Shown: positions 16,255-26,400, numbered from the stretch's first letter. The stretch: DNA of 64,000 bases from Polynucleobacter sp. MWH-UH25E (GCF_018687095.1 NZ_CP061286.1:62001-126000); one strand, 5' to 3'. Notes: generated by a model not told the origin, from the sequence alone. Program-made: numbers and translations.

Positions 16255-16638
16255 ATGAATGTAAATAGCTCGAATGTAGAAGTCATTGATGACAAGCAGT
16301 TTCACCAGTTGGGCGCGCAATTGTTGCACTCCATTGAGGTGGCATTAGAGGCCGCTGATGATGAGCTCGATTTAGATCTCGATGTTGAGCGCCAAGGTGG
16401 TAATGTCATCAATATCCGTTTTCGGGATAAAAGCGTCATTGTGGTCAATACACAACCGCCTTTACATGAGATTTGGGTTGCCGCTAAATCCGGTGGTTAC
16501 CACTATCGTTGGGCTGGCACTGTAGCTCAACCGGTGTGGCTCGATACCAAGACGGGTAAAGAGTTGCTAAGTGATCTTTCTGAATTTGCTAGCGTGCAAG
16601 CTGGCCAGCCAATCAAAATTCAGCTAATTAAATCTTAG
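16255..16638 (+). CDS. cyaY: Iron-sulfur cluster assembly protein CyaY (frataxin)
   Basis: CyaY binds iron and modulates IscS-dependent Fe-S assembly. The frataxin fold is visible from the acidic helix (EAADDELDLDLDVERQGGNV) through NTQPPLHEIWVAAKSGGYHY to the C-terminal helix. The ATG at 16255 gives 127 residues and leaves 46 bases for signals between it and the divergent lptM. An upstream ATG at 16207 would overlap the lptM start and is less likely. Confidence 0.92.
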   Translation: MNVNSSNVEVIDDKQFHQLGAQLLHSIEVALEAADDELDLDLDVERQGGNVINIRFRDKSVIVVNTQPPLHEIWVAAKSGGYHYRWAGTVAQPVWLDTKTGKELLSDLSEFASVQAGQPIKIQLIKS

Positions 16639-16649
16639 TAGATTGGGGC

Positions 16650-17732
16650 TTAAGCAGCCCCTGTAGCGCTCAAAGTTTCTAGAACCTGGGCGTCTGGTAC
16701 GCCCTGAATTTGGGCCTTGCCGATTTTCTCTAGAACAACATAGCGAATTTGACCGCTCTCGGTTTTCTTATCGACTTGCATCAATTCTAGATAACGTTTC
16801 CCGCCAAATTTTGGAGGAACGATCGGCAGATTCATGGACTGAATAATTTTTGTCAGACGCTCTGCTTCTGCTTTGGTGATGTAGTTAAGTCGGCAAGATA
16901 AATCAGCACCGAGTACCATGCCGCAACCCACGGCTTCACCATGAAGCCATTCGCCATAGCCCATACCAGCTTCAATCGCATGGCCAAATGTGTGACCAAA
17001 GTTTAAGGTTGCGCGTATGCCACCCTCTCTTTCATCGGCAGATACAACTGCAGATTTAATTTCACAAGAACGTAAAACAGCATGGCTCATTGCATCGGTA
17101 TCGCATGCCAGCAGTGGTTTTGCATTAGCCTCAATCCAATCTAAGAAATTGGCATCCGCAATTGCACCATGTTTCACAACTTCAGCAAGTCCCGCTGACA
17201 GTTCTCTCGCAGGGAGCGTCTTTAATGTATTGAGATCGGCAATGACTGCGATAGGCTGATGAAAGGCGCCAATCATGTTTTTACCCAGCGGATGATTGAT
17301 GCCTGTTTTGCCACCGACAGAAGAATCCACTTGCGCCAAAAGAGTGGTTGGCACTTGAATAAAGCGAACACCCCGCATGAAACTGGCTGCAGCAAAACCA
17401 GTCATATCGCCAATCACGCCCCCACCTAGGGCCACTAGCATCGTTTGTCTATCAGCGCCAAACTTTAGAAGATCATCAAAAATAAGCTGTAGATTTTTCC
17501 AGTCTTTATAAGACTCCCCATCAGGCAGAACAATAGTTCTAACTGTTTTGCCAAAGGTTTCTAGGGTCTTGGTGAGGCGCTGCGCATACAAGGGAGCAAC
17601 AGTGGTATTGGTAACAACAAAAATAGAGCTAGCTTTCTCACAAGCCTTAAAGAGATCAGGGCGATCAATTAAGTCGGCGCCGATATAGATGGGATAGCTA
17701 CGATTACCAAGATCAACTTCAAGTGTTTTCAT
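16650..17732 (-). CDS. aroB: 3-dehydroquinate synthase
   Basis: AroB converts DAHP to 3-dehydroquinate using NAD and a metal, the second step of the shikimate pathway. GGGVIGDMTGFAAASF (NAD and phosphate binding), QVDSSVGGKTGIN, and the metal-binding HGEAVGCGM and NFGHTFGHAIE are present. The ATG at 17732 gives MKTLEVDLGNRSYPIYIG, the usual N-terminus. A TTG at 17744 overlaps the aroK stop and could extend it by four residues. It is coupled to aroK. Confidence 0.97.
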   Translation of the reverse strand: MKTLEVDLGNRSYPIYIGADLIDRPDLFKACEKASSIFVVTNTTVAPLYAQRLTKTLETFGKTVRTIVLPDGESYKDWKNLQLIFDDLLKFGADRQTMLVALGGGVIGDMTGFAAASFMRGVRFIQVPTTLLAQVDSSVGGKTGINHPLGKNMIGAFHQPIAVIADLNTLKTLPARELSAGLAEVVKHGAIADANFLDWIEANAKPLLACDTDAMSHAVLRSCEIKSAVVSADEREGGIRATLNFGHTFGHAIEAGMGYGEWLHGEAVGCGMVLGADLSCRLNYITKAEAERLTKIIQSMNLPIVPPKFGGKRYLELMQVDKKTESGQIRYVVLEKIGKAQIQGVPDAQVLETLSATGAA

Positions 17733-17740
17733 GATTGTGT

Positions 17741-18265
17741 TCAAGCGGAGAGTTCAAGCTGCATGATAAGAGTGTTGACCAGTTGATTGACGCTGGGCTT
17801 TCCGGTTTCAATCACGTGGTCAGCAATTTCTCGATACAAAGGATCGCGAATTGCATATAAGTTTTCTAGAATTTTTTTAGCATCACCGTTGCGTAGTAAT
17901 GGGCGCCCTTCGCTACCTTTAGTGCGATGCCATAGCTCGATTGGATTTGCGTGAAGATAAATAACGGTGCCTTGTTCGCTGAGTGCTTTGCGATTTTCAG
18001 GAAGCAGAACTGCTCCACCACCGGTGGCTAAAACAATGTTGTGTTCGTTTGTGATTTCTCGGATGGCTTGAGCTTCGCGTTTACGAAAGCCTTCTTCACC
18101 CTCCATTTCAAAAATCACTGGAATTTTGACGCCACAACGCTCTTCAATCACATGATCAGCATCTAGAAAACGGCGACCTAATTTTTTTGCGAGGACTTTA
18201 CCGACGGTCGACTTTCCGGCGCCCATGAGGCCGATTAGAAAGATATTGTTTGTCGTAGAGTTCAC
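17741..18265 (-). CDS. aroK: Shikimate kinase
   Basis: AroK phosphorylates shikimate with ATP. The 174-residue protein has the P-loop GLMGAGKST (about 12-20), the shikimate-binding DADHVIEERCG and FRKREAQAI regions, the GGGAV motif and the lid segment RPLLRNGD. The start codon is GTG, because no ATG gives the family N-terminus. It lies between the secretin gene (12 bases away) and aroB, the arrangement seen in many proteobacterial pil-aroKB loci. Confidence 0.96.
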   Translation of the reverse strand: MNSTTNNIFLIGLMGAGKSTVGKVLAKKLGRRFLDADHVIEERCGVKIPVIFEMEGEEGFRKREAQAIREITNEHNIVLATGGGAVLLPENRKALSEQGTVIYLHANPIELWHRTKGSEGRPLLRNGDAKKILENLYAIRDPLYREIADHVIETGKPSVNQLVNTLIMQLELSA

Positions 18266-18277
18266 CCCTCGATTTTA

Positions 18278-19378
18278 TTAGGGTTTATCTAGGACGGTAG
18301 GGGTAAGGAAGACCAAGAGTTCAGTTTTATCTTGTAATTTTGATTTATGGCGAAATAAATGGCCAAGAAGGGGGATATCTCCCAATAAAGGGACTTTGAC
18401 CTCATCCTCTCTTTCTGTGGTTTGAAAGATTCCCCCAATAATGGCAGTCCCTCCATTTTCAACAGTCACTTCTGAACTTAAGCTTTTGGTATCGATGGCA
18501 TAGCCCTGTTCTGTTTTCATTCCGATGGTGTCTTTATTAATGCCCACCAGCATAGAGATTTTTCCATCTGGATGAATCTTGGGTAAAACCTCTAGGCGAA
18601 GATTGGCCTTTCGAAATTGCAATTTGCTGCCATTTTGTGAGGTGGTTTGATAGGGAAGCTCGGTACCTTGTTCAATAGTTGCCTTTACTTGATCGCCAGT
18701 CATTATTCGAGGGTTTGACAGAATTTTTCCTTGGCCTTCAGACTCCAGTGCCGATAGTTCTAATTGCAAAAGACGGCTGGCGTTTTTGGATACCAAGGTA
18801 GCCGCGAATGCAGTAGGATTAAAGCCATTCAGGCCTGAGCCAGATAGGTCGAAATTGCCACCCATTTTGTTTTCTGGATTGTTATTAATTGAGTTTGCCT
18901 GGTGGTTGAGTTTCGCCCCAAGCTCTCGTGCAAAGCGTTCGTCAGCTTCCACAATCCGCGCCTCTATCAAAATCTGTCTAGGACTATTGATGTGGTCGCC
19001 ACCAAATGGAAGTGCCGCATCCTCACGACGAAATTTTTGGAATGCCACAATTTCTGCATGAGGGCCAATCCAATAAATGTCACCATTGCGAATGATGCGC
19101 AAACCACGGCTAGCCAAAATGGAATGAAGGGCGGTTTGCCAGGGGGTGTTTTGAAGATCTACTGTGATCTTCCCTTTGATGGATTCACTCAATAGAAAAT
19201 TGGTGTTTCCTAGTTTTGCCAGAATTTGCAAAAGATTAGTCAGTTCTATGTCAGTAAATTGCAAGCTAATTGGGACCTGCAAATTTGTGTTTGGAGGGTT
19301 TGATCCTGCAGCGGGATTAATCAACAAAACTAGCAAGAGGGCTATCGACAGATTGGTAATTTTGGATTTGAAAATCAT
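18278..19378 (-). CDS. pilQ: Short PilQ/HofQ-type secretin
   Basis: This 366-residue outer-membrane secretin is about half the length of usual PilQ. After a signal peptide (1-25) comes one STN/N0-type domain (about 37-110, with LQFTDIELTNLLQILAK). The secretin domain follows directly (RQILIEARIVEADERFA to VPLLGDIPLLGHLFRHK). AMIN domains and an extra N1 ring are missing, so it resembles the competence secretin HofQ/ComE more than a pilus secretin. It overlaps the upstream PilP-like gene by four bases. Confidence 0.8.
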   Translation of the reverse strand: MIFKSKITNLSIALLLVLLINPAAGSNPPNTNLQVPISLQFTDIELTNLLQILAKLGNTNFLLSESIKGKITVDLQNTPWQTALHSILASRGLRIIRNGDIYWIGPHAEIVAFQKFRREDAALPFGGDHINSPRQILIEARIVEADERFARELGAKLNHQANSINNNPENKMGGNFDLSGSGLNGFNPTAFAATLVSKNASRLLQLELSALESEGQGKILSNPRIMTGDQVKATIEQGTELPYQTTSQNGSKLQFRKANLRLEVLPKIHPDGKISMLVGINKDTIGMKTEQGYAIDTKSLSSEVTVENGGTAIIGGIFQTTEREDEVKVPLLGDIPLLGHLFRHKSKLQDKTELLVFLTPTVLDKP

Positions 19379-20079
19379 TCGGAAATCGCAGCTTTCAGAG
19401 TGAGGGATTTGCCTTCGGGGTGGTTGATAGTGGCCGCCTCTTTATCCGCATTGCTTAGTCTCCAATCCCCAAGCAAAAGCCCTCCCATTTCAATCATCAG
19501 CGTGGTCTTGCCGTTGTGAAAAAAGGCGCGATGTGAGCCTCCCATTTGACTGACCCCCAAATAGCGCCAGCGACGCACTTCAGACTCAAAAGGAATGGCA
19601 GGAGGCTTGGCTTTGAGGGCTGGCTGTATCTTGATTTTCTCTAATGAGTGAATACTCACTTCTATTAATTCTATTGCCTCATATATGCCATCCTCAGAAT
19701 CTAGCATTTCCTCTCGCAATAAAGCCAACTCCTTTTTCAATTCAGCAATGTCTTGTTTGGATACTTCAAGGCTAGGATTCTGTATCGGACTGGTTGGGTT
19801 GAAGGTCAAAAATAGTGCCACTGCTGAAGCGATTACCAGCACTCCAGCCCCTATAAGCAAACCGACCTTTTTCAAGCTTTCCAGGTGTGGGATTTGGTCT
19901 TGAAAATTGAGCTGAATTTTGGGTTTCTGGGGGGTGGCCATATCAGCCCATTCAGGGTGGTTGTAATTATTGGGGCTATTGGGTTTACGAATTCCATGGG
20001 GGTCTGGAATAGCAGGGTCATCGCCAAGTTCACTCAAAATGTCATCAAAAGATTGCGGGGAGATTTTTCGGGCTGGCAT
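19375..20079 (-). CDS. PilP/GspC-like inner-membrane partner of the secretin
   Basis: The 234-residue product has a cytosolic N-terminus of about 70 residues, one membrane helix (about 72-94), a charged coiled coil (about 105-150) and a C-terminal beta-rich domain. That domain (RYLGVSQMGGSHRAFF ... LIEMGGLLLGDW) resembles the homology region of PilP/GspC, which binds secretin N0 domains. It takes the place normally filled by pilM, pilN, pilO and pilP. It is translationally coupled to the secretin. I do not recognise it as a named protein. Confidence 0.6.
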   Translation of the reverse strand: MPARKISPQSFDDILSELGDDPAIPDPHGIRKPNSPNNYNHPEWADMATPQKPKIQLNFQDQIPHLESLKKVGLLIGAGVLVIASAVALFLTFNPTSPIQNPSLEVSKQDIAELKKELALLREEMLDSEDGIYEAIELIEVSIHSLEKIKIQPALKAKPPAIPFESEVRRWRYLGVSQMGGSHRAFFHNGKTTLMIEMGGLLLGDWRLSNADKEAATINHPEGKSLTLKAAISE

Positions 20080-20185
20080 GCCCTTTATTGTGAAAATTGG
20101 CGGCTAGCAAAAATATCGGACTAAACCGAATGATTTGTCAGAAAACACAGGTTTTGGATGTTTTAATGAAAGAAGCTAAGCACCC

Positions 20186-20191
20186 TATAAT
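20186..20191 (+). promoter_or_regulatory. Consensus -10 box for mrcA
   Basis: TATAAT, a perfect -10 sequence, ends eight bases before the mrcA ATG at 20200. The -35 region (TTAATG at 17-bp spacing) is weak. No Shine-Dalgarno sequence lies between the box and the ATG, so the transcript would be leaderless or nearly so. Confidence 0.6.
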
Positions 20192-20199
20192 TTGAACTT

Positions 20200-22536
20200 A
20201 TGGCGCTTCCCCCAAAAGACAAGCCGACGTTTAATCGACGTCCTATTCGTCCGCCCGATAGACGTCCTCGTCAGCCTGGAGTAAACCCAGGTTCACCAAG
20301 GCAATCATCCGGCAGTCCTTTGATGAAGGCATTGCTCATTATTGGCGTTGCAGTAGCTTTCGTGGTGACGCTGCTATTCGGTTATGCATTCTTAGTGGCG
20401 AAACCCAATTTGCCAAAAATTTCTGCTTTAACGGACTACAACCCAAAAACGCCCTTACGCATCTACACTGCTGACAAAGTATTAATCGGTGAATTTGGTG
20501 AAGAGCGTCGCAAAGTGATTCCGCTTAACGAGATCCCACTCAGCATGCGTAATGCCGTGTTGGCAATTGAAGACGATCGCTTTTATTCCCATGGTGGTGT
20601 GGACTATGTGGGTATATTAAGAGCGGCAGCGACCAACCTACGTGGCCACCTGTCTCAGGGCGCCTCTACCATCACGATGCAGGTTGCGCGTAATTTTTTC
20701 TTAAGCAATGAGAAGACCTTCAGCCGAAAAATTTATGAAGTGCTGCTGGCCTGGGAAATTGAATCACAGCTAACGAAAGACAAGATTCTCGAAATTTACA
20801 TGAATCAGATTTTCTTGGGTCAAAGAGCATTTGGATTTTCTAGCGCAGCACAGATCTATTTTGGGATTGAACTCAAGGACATTACGATTGCGCAGGCTGC
20901 GATGTTGGCGGGCTTGCCAAAGGCTCCTTCGGCTTACAACCCGGTAACCAATTTCAGGCGCGCTAAGGTGCGCCAAGAATATATCTTGCAGCGTATGCGT
21001 GACCTTGGGTACATCAGCACCGATGAGTATCAAAAGGCTATGGCAGAAGAATTGCACATTCGCGGGCTTGGTAATGAATTTGCTGTACGTGCGGATTTCC
21101 CCGCGGAAATGGTGCGCCAATTACTTTTCACGCAATATGGTGAGGCGATCTATTCGCAAGGAATCGATGTCTACACAACTATTCGTAAGGCCGATCAAGA
21201 TGCGGCTTATAAAGCTGTGCGCCGTGGGATTTTTGAATATGACTTGCGTCATGCTTACAGAGGGCCTGAAGGATTCATTGATTTGCCAGAGGATCCAGTT
21301 AAGCGACAACGCGCAATTGATGAAGCATTGTTGGCTTACCCTCAATTAGATGACCTACAGTCCGGCGTAGTTTTAGACGTTAAGCCAAAAGAGATGCAGG
21401 TGATGATTTCAACAGGCGATACCATCACCATTAAAGGTGAGGGTATGAAGTTGGCGGCCGCATCAATAACCGACAGCACTCAACCCAAAAAACGTCTTCG
21501 TCCTGGCGCGGTAGTGAGATTACTGTCTGATGGTGGAGTATGGAAACTAGCGCAATTACCTCAAGTTGAAGCCGCTTTTGTTTCGATGAATCCAGAGACG
21601 GGCGCCATTCTTTCTTTGGTTGGCGGCTTTGATTTCCGTCGCAACCAATTTAATCACGTCACTCAAGCACTGCGTCAGCCAGGCTCTTCATTTAAGCCTT
21701 TTATCTATGCGGCTGCAATTGAAAAAGGCTTTACACCTAGCACTATGGTCAACGATGCGCCATTATCGATTGGCAGTCTCGAGACAGGTAGCCAAGCTTG
21801 GGAACCAAAAAACTATGACGGTAAATATGACGGCATGATGCGCTTGCGTAATGCATTGGCTAAATCCAAGAATTTGGTTTCTGTTCGTATTATTCGCGCT
21901 ATCGGCCCTTCATATGCTCAAGAATATATTCAGCGTTTTGGTTTTGAACCTGAAAAACATCCGCCGTATTTAACGATGGCTTTGGGCGCGGGTTCAGTAA
22001 CGCCGTTACAAATGGCTTCTGCATACAGCGTATTTGCTAACGGTGGTTATCGTGTTGATCCTTTTTTGATTGACAAAATGGTAGATTCAAAAGGTACCGT
22101 ATTGTTTGAAGCTAAGCCCGCAAGTGTTGGTGATGGTGCGCCTCGTGTATTAGATGCGCGTACCGCATTTGTGATGGATAGCATGTTGCAAGAGGTAACA
22201 AAGACGGGTACTGCGGCAAGCGCACGTGGCAAATTGGGACGTTCAGACATTGCCGGTAAAACCGGTACTACTAATGAATCTCATGATGCTTGGTTTGCTG
22301 GCTACAACCCTAAAGTAGTTGCTATTGCTTGGATTGGATTTGATAAGCCCGCCAGTTTGGGTGATCGTGAAACAGGTGGCGGCTTAGCCTTACCAATGTG
22401 GATTTCCTATATGGGTACAGCCTTAAAGGATGTGCCGCAGATTTCTCGTGAGGTACCTAGTGGCGTAACGCAGCTCGATGGCGATTGGTATGTTCCAGAC
22501 TTCGCAACCAATGGCGGAGTGCGCGAACTACAGTAG
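20200..22536 (+). CDS. mrcA: Penicillin-binding protein 1A
   Basis: This 778-residue bifunctional peptidoglycan synthase has a proline-rich cytosolic tail and a membrane helix at about 43-66. The GT51 glycosyltransferase has catalytic EDDRFYSHGGVD and GASTITMQVARN. The transpeptidase has SSFK, SKN and KTGT. It is divergent from the secretin/aroKB genes, the standard proteobacterial neighbourhood. A RAYT transposase gene begins 12 bases after its stop. Confidence 0.97.
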   Translation: MALPPKDKPTFNRRPIRPPDRRPRQPGVNPGSPRQSSGSPLMKALLIIGVAVAFVVTLLFGYAFLVAKPNLPKISALTDYNPKTPLRIYTADKVLIGEFGEERRKVIPLNEIPLSMRNAVLAIEDDRFYSHGGVDYVGILRAAATNLRGHLSQGASTITMQVARNFFLSNEKTFSRKIYEVLLAWEIESQLTKDKILEIYMNQIFLGQRAFGFSSAAQIYFGIELKDITIAQAAMLAGLPKAPSAYNPVTNFRRAKVRQEYILQRMRDLGYISTDEYQKAMAEELHIRGLGNEFAVRADFPAEMVRQLLFTQYGEAIYSQGIDVYTTIRKADQDAAYKAVRRGIFEYDLRHAYRGPEGFIDLPEDPVKRQRAIDEALLAYPQLDDLQSGVVLDVKPKEMQVMISTGDTITIKGEGMKLAAASITDSTQPKKRLRPGAVVRLLSDGGVWKLAQLPQVEAAFVSMNPETGAILSLVGGFDFRRNQFNHVTQALRQPGSSFKPFIYAAAIEKGFTPSTMVNDAPLSIGSLETGSQAWEPKNYDGKYDGMMRLRNALAKSKNLVSVRIIRAIGPSYAQEYIQRFGFEPEKHPPYLTMALGAGSVTPLQMASAYSVFANGGYRVDPFLIDKMVDSKGTVLFEAKPASVGDGAPRVLDARTAFVMDSMLQEVTKTGTAASARGKLGRSDIAGKTGTTNESHDAWFAGYNPKVVAIAWIGFDKPASLGDRETGGGLALPMWISYMGTALKDVPQISREVPSGVTQLDGDWYVPDFATNGGVRELQ

Positions 22537-22540
22537 TTCG
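22524..22540 (+). repeat. Palindrome at the mrcA stop codon
   Basis: CGAACTA (22524-22530) and TAGTTCG (22534-22540) form a perfect 7-bp stem around CAG, and the mrcA TAG stop begins the right arm. It is nine bases before the RAYT ATG. It may be a fortuitous hairpin, a weak terminator without a U-run, or a REP relic. Confidence 0.4.
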
Positions 22541-22548
22541 GAATTACG

Positions 22549-23253
22549 ATGGCTCGGCAAGCGCGCACTGTTGTACCTGGTCAAGCAATGCATGTGATGG
22601 TTCGTGGTAACAATCGCGAAACGCTATTTTTCAAAGACGAAGATCGACAAATTTATCTAGAGTGGTTACGCGATGCCGCAAGACAATTTTCTTGCGCAGT
22701 GCACGCATTTGCATTGATGCCTAATCATGTGCATTTGTTGCTTACCCCGCAAAACGAAGATTCTCTTGCAAAAACAATGCAATCTTTGGGACGACGTTAC
22801 GCGCAATACTTCAATCAACAGCACCATCGATCTGGAACCATTTGGGAAGGTAGGTATCGATCTTCTTTGATTGATCCAGATTACTTTTTGCGCTGCCAGC
22901 GTTACATTGAATTAAATCCGGTCAGAGCCGGTTATGAGTCCAGCCCCCAAGATTCCAAGTGGACTAGTTTTGCTACTCATATTGGGGGAAATGCTGAGCC
23001 TTGGCTGATGGATCATCCTCAATTTTGGAGGCTGGGAAACACTCCTTTTGAGCGCCAGATGAATTGGGCTAATTTCGTTAAAGAAGGCGCCCCCCATTGG
23101 GAGGATCGTCAAATCACAGAATCCTTGATTCGATCTAAGCCTTGGGTAAGCGATGCTTACGCTAAAAAGTTGTTCAAAGATTCGCCAGATTTGATTCAAA
23201 TGCGCCATAGAGGGCGCCCGAAGAAAATAATCCCTTTAAATTCAGTGGTATAG
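22549..23253 (+). mobile_element. REP-associated tyrosine transposase (RAYT, Y1 family)
   Basis: The 234-residue protein is a single-domain HUH enzyme related to IS200/IS605 TnpA. The HUH motif is in MPNHVHLLLTPQ (His60 and His62). The helix DYFLRCQRYIELNPVRAG carries Tyr112 and Tyr119, one of which should be the DNA-attacking nucleophile. RAYTs are usually single-copy, vertically kept genes that process REP palindromes. Palindromes with GACTCTGTCCC cores follow directly downstream, supporting that pairing. A C-terminal basic tail HRGRPKK may bind DNA. Confidence 0.92.
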
Positions 23254-23273
23254 GTATTAAAGAGGGTTAATTT

Positions 23274-23297
23274 ACAGAGTCTAAAGATTGACTCTGT
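23274..23297 (+). repeat. REP-like hairpin downstream of the RAYT gene
   Basis: ACAGAGTC (23274-23281) and GACTCTGT (23290-23297) form a perfect 8-bp stem with an 8-base loop. Size and placement match a REP element. No GTAG tetranucleotide guide is seen immediately 5' of it. Confidence 0.65.
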
Positions 23298-23351
23298 CCC
23301 TAATTAAAAGAATTTAGCCCGACAAATATCAAAATAAATGGGACAGAGTCA
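23289..23351 (+). repeat. Inverted pair TGACTCTGTCCC / GGGACAGAGTCA
   Basis: A perfect 12-bp inverted repeat (23289-23300 and 23340-23351) encloses 39 AT-rich bases. It shares its left arm with the REP-like hairpin. Three copies of the GACTCTGT core in the 80 bases after a RAYT gene fit a REP doublet (BIME-like) unit. Confidence 0.65.
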
Positions 23352-23436
23352 TTTTATTTCTATTGCAACAGTATGGGTATTCACCTATATTTGATCCTCC
23401 AAACGTAATCAGGCCGTTGCGCCTCTGAGAAATACT

Positions 23437-26400
23437 ATGACTACTCAATTAAATACCCAGATTCGTCCAGTTGCTCAAGGGATGTATGACCCACAAAATG
23501 AACATGATGCTTGTGGCGTAGGATTTGTAGCCCACATCAAGGGTAAGAAATCTCATGAGATTGTTTCTCAGGGTTTAAAGATTCTGGAGAACTTGGATCA
23601 CCGGGGAGCAGTTGGTGCTGATCCGTTGATGGGTGACGGCGCGGGTATCTTGATTCAGATTCCAGATACTTTGTATCGCGAAGAGATGGCAAAGCAAGGC
23701 ATCACATTGCCACCTTTAGGCGAATACGGCGTCGGTATGATTTTCTTGCCGAAGGAGCATGCTTCACGTTTAGCATGCGAGCAAGAACTCGAGCGCACAG
23801 TACGTTTAGAGGGTCAAGTAGTTTTAGGTTGGAGAGATGTGCCGGTTGATGTGAAGTTACCGATGTCTCCAACAGTGCAAATGACTGAGCCATTCATCCG
23901 TCAAATTTTTATTGGGCGCGGTCGCGACATCATGACAACTGATGCGCTTGAGCGTAAGTTGTATGTGATTCGTAAAACAGCAAGTCATGCGATTCAAGAC
24001 TTGCACTTAAAGCATGGCAAAGAATATTTCGTAGCATCGATGTCCGCGCGAACCATTGTTTATAAGGGTTTGCTGTTGGCCAACCAAGTTGGCGCTTATT
24101 ACCAAGATTTGCAAGATCCTCGTACGGTTTCCGCGTTGGCATTGGTACATCAACGTTTCTCAACCAATACTTTCCCTGCTTGGGAGTTGGCTCACCCGTA
24201 CCGCATGATTGCCCACAACGGTGAAATTAATACCGTTAAAGGTAATGTGAATTGGGTGAATGCACGTGAGGGCGCGATTAGCTCCCCAGTGCTTGGCGAT
24301 GATTTGCAAAAATTGTGGCCACTCATTTATCCAGGTCAATCAGACACCGCATGTTTTGATAACTGTTTAGAGTTATTAGTGATGTCAGGTTATCCATTAG
24401 CACAAGCCATGATGATGATGATCCCTGAGGCATGGGAACAGCACACATTGATGGATGACAATCGTCGTGCATTCTATGAATACCATGCGTCCATGATGGA
24501 GCCATGGGATGGCCCGGCGGCAATGGCATTTACTGATGGTCGTCAGATTGGCGCAACTTTGGACCGCAATGGTTTACGTCCAGCGCGTTACTACGTTACT
24601 GATGATGATTTGGTGATCATGGCTTCTGAGGCAGGCGTATTGCCAATTCCTGAGAGCAAGATCGTTCAAAAGTGGCGCTTGCAACCAGGCAAGATGTTCA
24701 TGATCGACATGGAACAAGGTCGCATCATTGATGACGTTGAGCTTAAGAATGCAGTATCAAAAGCCAAGCCATACAAGAGTTGGATTGATGCAGTTCGCGT
24801 GAAGCTTGATGAAGTTGATGCTAGCAAAGCGGATTTGGTAGATGAAAAAACTACCATTCGTCCAGCTGCTAAATTGCTCGATCGTCAGCAGGCTTTTGGT
24901 TACACGCAAGAAGATATCAAGTACCTCATGGCCCCAATGGCCATGAATGGTGAAGAGGCCATCGGCTCAATGGGCAATGACAGCCCATTAGCGGTTCTCT
25001 CAAACAAGAACAAACCGTTGTACAACTACTTCAAGCAGTTGTTTGCACAGGTGACCAATCCTCCGATTGACCCGATTCGTGAAAACATGGTGATGTCTTT
25101 GGTTTCTTTTATTGGACCAAAGCCAAACTTGTTAGACACCAACAACATCAATCCTCCAATGCGACTAGAAGTTAGTCAGCCTATTTTGGATTTTGATGAC
25201 ATCACAAAGATTCGTCACATCGGTCATTACACCAATGGCAAGTTCCGCTCCTATGAACTTGATATTTGCTATCCAGCTGCTTGGGGTAAAGCAGGTATTG
25301 AAGCGCGTTTGGCATCATTGTGTGCTGAAGCTGCTGATGCAGTTCGTTCTGGCTACAACATCTTGATCGTGAGCGATCGTCAAGTTGACGAGAAGCACGT
25401 TGCTATTCCTGCGCTCTTGGCAACATCAGCAATTCATCAGCATTTGGTACAAAAAGGTTTGCGCACTAGCGTTGGTCTCGTGGTTGAGACAGGTAGTGCG
25501 CGTGAGACTCACCACTTTGCTCTCTTGGCTGGTTATGGTGCTGAAGCAGTCCATCCGTACCTTGCAATGGAAACATTAGTCGATATGGCCAAAGGCCTAT
25601 CAGGCGATTTGTCTGGTGAGAAAGCAGTTAAGAACTTTGTGAAAGCTGTTGGTAAAGGCTTACAAAAAGTGATGTCTAAAATGGGCATCTCTACTTACAT
25701 GTCTTATACCGGCTCACAGATTTTTGAAGCGATTGGTTTAAATCGCGACATTATTGATCAGTATTTCAAAGGCACACCATCTAATGTGGGTGGTATCGGC
25801 GTGTTTGAAGTTGCCGAAGAAGCTTTGCGTATGCATACAGCCGCATTTGGTAATGATCCTGTATTGACCAATATGTTGGATGCGGGTGGTGAGTATGCAT
25901 TCCGTATTCGTGGTGAAAATCACATGTGGACTCCAGATACGATTGCTAAGTTGCAGCACTCCACTCGTATTGGTGCAGAGAAGGGCTATCAAACTTATAA
26001 AGAGTACGCCAACATCATCAATGACCAAACTAAGCGTCAGATGACTTTGCGTGGTTTGTTTGAGTTCAAGATTGATCCAAGCAAAGCCATTCCTTTGGAT
26101 GAGGTTGAGCCTGCAAAAGAGATTGTTAAACGTTTTGCAACAGGCGCAATGTCCTTGGGTTCTATCTCTACCGAAGCTCATGCTACTTTGGCAATCGCCA
26201 TGAACCGGATTGGCGGCAAGTCCAATACCGGTGAGGGTGGTGAAGATCCAAATCGTTATGTAAATGAACTCAAAGGCATTCCAATTAAGAAGGGTGAGTC
26301 CCTTGCTAGCATCTTGGGTGAAGATGTAGTTGAGGCAAACATCCCATTGCAAGATGGCGACTCATTGCGTTCGAAGATCAAGCAGGTTGCCTCTGGTCGT

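Noticed and set aside
25738..26352. Long open frame on the minus strand inside gltB (204 codons)
   Set aside because: It is fully antisense to the conserved synthase domain of gltB, shows no recognisable domain and has no ribosome-binding site. It is a shadow of codon bias in gltB.
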